The notes below the pieces were generated by a model. The model was not told where the DNA came from. It was given only the letters and a program-made list of their open reading frames with translations, and made no database searches. Shown piece after piece: positions 62,755 through 64,000 of a stretch of 64,000 nt of DNA. A program made the translations under genes and the position numbers. The stretch is from positions 1 to 64,000 of the forward strand of contig NZ_JAUOQE010000025.1 of assembly GCF_030547545.1 (NCBI RefSeq). Reading direction: 5' to 3'. This DNA is from Amphritea sp. 1_MG-2023. Its GTDB lineage: Bacteria > Pseudomonadota > Gammaproteobacteria > Pseudomonadales > Balneatricaceae. The number at the start of each line of letters is the position of its first letter. The first letter of the stretch is position 1.

Positions 62755-64000
62755 TCATTTGAAACATAAATCCGCCCATCGAGCCAAGCCTTCAGTCACA
62801 GAGCTTAGATAGTTGCCACTCGCAATCGGTGTATTGGGAAGCACTGATTTAACAGCCTCTCGCACAATAGGCGAACGCGATGAACCGCCTGTTATATACA
62901 CCACATCCGGCGTGACTTCTCCTTGTAGCAATATCTCTTTAATTAAATTTTTAATCTGACGCATTGGCTCAGCAATGGATTTTTCCATCTGCTCAGAGAC
63001 TATTGGAATATCAATCTTCTCAGAGAGTAAATTGATGCTCGCCATATACTCAGATTGGTCTGACAGTGCTATTTTTGCCTTTTCAGCCTCCCCGACAACC
63101 ATGTGACCTAATGCTTTTTGCTGCAACTGAATAAGCCTTTGTACCTTTTCTGGATACATCGCTTCTGCACGGAGCCGCTTCAATATTTCTAAATTCTCAT
63201 ACGAATAAAATGTGCGTTGTGCGTTGACATCATTCGTTGCAACAGCCTCCCAAAAAAACATCGTAGGCATCGCTTTACCGGACTTATAATTTGTATCCTT
63301 ACCAAACTCAGGCATAAATCGCTGAAACGCGATAGATATATCTAAATTGTTACCGCCCACCGATTTTCCTGCATGTGCTAAAAGCGTCTCGGGACGGTCT
63401 TTTTTTGTTAGCCACTTCGGGCCCATACGTATCATGGAACAGTCGGAGGTACCCCCGCCAATATCAACGACGAGTACATTTTTCTCTGACGTTAGGGTGG
63501 ACTCAAAATCCAAGCCCGCGGCTACCGGTTCAAATTGAAACTCAATATGCTTAAATCCAGCCCTAGCAGCAGCGCTATACAATATGCCTTCAGCCTGAAT
63601 ATTCGACTTTTCACCACCTAGCGTATTAAACATCACCGGTCTACCTATTACCGTTTCGGTGATTTCTCTATCTAAGTACGCTTCTGCTCTGCTTTTGATG
63701 TTAGCCATCATGGCACAAACGATATCTTCAAATAATACTAGTTGGGGTTCTCGCAGTTGTAGCGTGCCTAAAAAGGACTTCGGTGACTTTACGTAGTAGA
63801 CGTAATCTGGGTCTTCTAGGTATAGATTTAAAGCCTGTTTGCCAAACAGTACATCATCTAATCTAACCTCCAAACCCTCGGCGCGGTTGTCTGAGATTGC
63901 ACGGCTGAGAACGGCTTCACCGGCACTACTCGACGGTGCAATATTTAAGCAACGAAAGAGATACTCTGATACCGTTGCACGCGTTGGCGCGCACAATGCT
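62755..64000 (-). CDS. yegD: Hsp70 family chaperone YegD (5' end beyond the window)
   Basis: Partial gene of at least 415 residues of an Hsp70-like protein of about 450. It matches E. coli YegD throughout: CAPTR-TVSE near the start, VKSPKSFLG, VIGRPV, FQFEPVAAGLDFE, VLVVDIGGGTSDCS (phosphate 2), GNNLDI, YITGGSSRSPIV and EGLARWAD. It has the ATPase domain but no classical substrate-binding domain. The first about 35 residues lie to the right of position 64000; the TTG at 63996 is an internal Leu codon. Confidence 0.92.
   Translation of the reverse strand, partial: ALCAPTRATVSEYLFRCLNIAPSSSAGEAVLSRAISDNRAEGLEVRLDDVLFGKQALNLYLEDPDYVYYVKSPKSFLGTLQLREPQLVLFEDIVCAMMANIKSRAEAYLDREITETVIGRPVMFNTLGGEKSNIQAEGILYSAAARAGFKHIEFQFEPVAAGLDFESTLTSEKNVLVVDIGGGTSDCSMIRMGPKWLTKKDRPETLLAHAGKSVGGNNLDISIAFQRFMPEFGKDTNYKSGKAMPTMFFWEAVATNDVNAQRTFYSYENLEILKRLRAEAMYPEKVQRLIQLQQKALGHMVVGEAEKAKIALSDQSEYMASINLLSEKIDIPIVSEQMEKSIAEPMRQIKNLIKEILLQGEVTPDVVYITGGSSRSPIVREAVKSVLPNTPIASGNYLSSVTEGLARWADLCFK

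Overview
The window looks like chromosomal DNA of a marine, heterotrophic gammaproteobacterium, plausibly an Oceanospirillales-type organism. This rests on the ydbH-ynbE-ydbL envelope operon, an lpxR-type lipid A deacylase, rmuC, yegD, an FtsZ ending in a [11 protein letters not shown]-type peptide, and three secondary organic-acid uptake systems (two TRAP, one TTT). No species call is possible from sequence alone.

Layout. 0-21 kb is mostly housekeeping and envelope: an IS5-type end, an AcoR-like sigma-54 activator, a GNAT acetyltransferase, a TRIC channel, an OprC-type copper receptor, lpxR/dsbB/ydbL/ynbE/ydbH, an O-methyltransferase, rmuC, a GGCT-fold protein and an ftsA-ftsZ pair without its usual ftsQ or lpxC neighbours. 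These are followed by tRNA-Ser(GGA) with an unusual array of tRNA-derived repeats, an ABC1-type kinase and a glutathione peroxidase. 21.8-29.5 kb carries a LysR-controlled FAD oxidoreductase/TRAP/cupin module, another LysR gene and a stand-alone cyclic-nucleotide-binding protein. 30-42.8 kb carries a TctCBA importer, a TauE/SafE exporter, an SdhBCDA-like complex, a two-subunit class I fumarase-like hydratase, an MmsA-like CoA-acylating semialdehyde dehydrogenase, a NIPSNAP protein and a YeiH-type exporter. 44.6-50.2 kb (minus strand) is an aldehyde dehydrogenase/TRAP/YihU-like reductase operon. 50.2-62.7 kb is accessory: transposase remnants, a 2001-residue DUF4011-helicase-Vsr protein (Hhe-type phage defence), a lipoprotein/trypsin-like protease pair joined by a dnaX-like slippery heptamer, an EamA exporter with a LysR regulator, and an IS256 element whose transposase appears to lack a catalytic Asp. 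The window ends inside yegD.

How the genes may work together. The most interesting reading is that 30-50 kb is an organosulfonate catabolic region. 3-Sulfopropanoate is an isostere of succinate. The SdhBCDA-like complex could make 3-sulfoacrylate (a fumarate isostere), the fumarase-like enzyme could hydrate it to the bisulfite adduct of malonate semialdehyde, sulfite would leave and be exported by TauE (and possibly YeiH), and MmsA would turn malonate semialdehyde into acetyl-CoA. The neighbouring TRAP/YihU-like/aldehyde dehydrogenase operon fits uptake and oxidation of a C3 hydroxysulfonate. This pathway is inference. The gene order, translational coupling and key residues are what the sequence shows.
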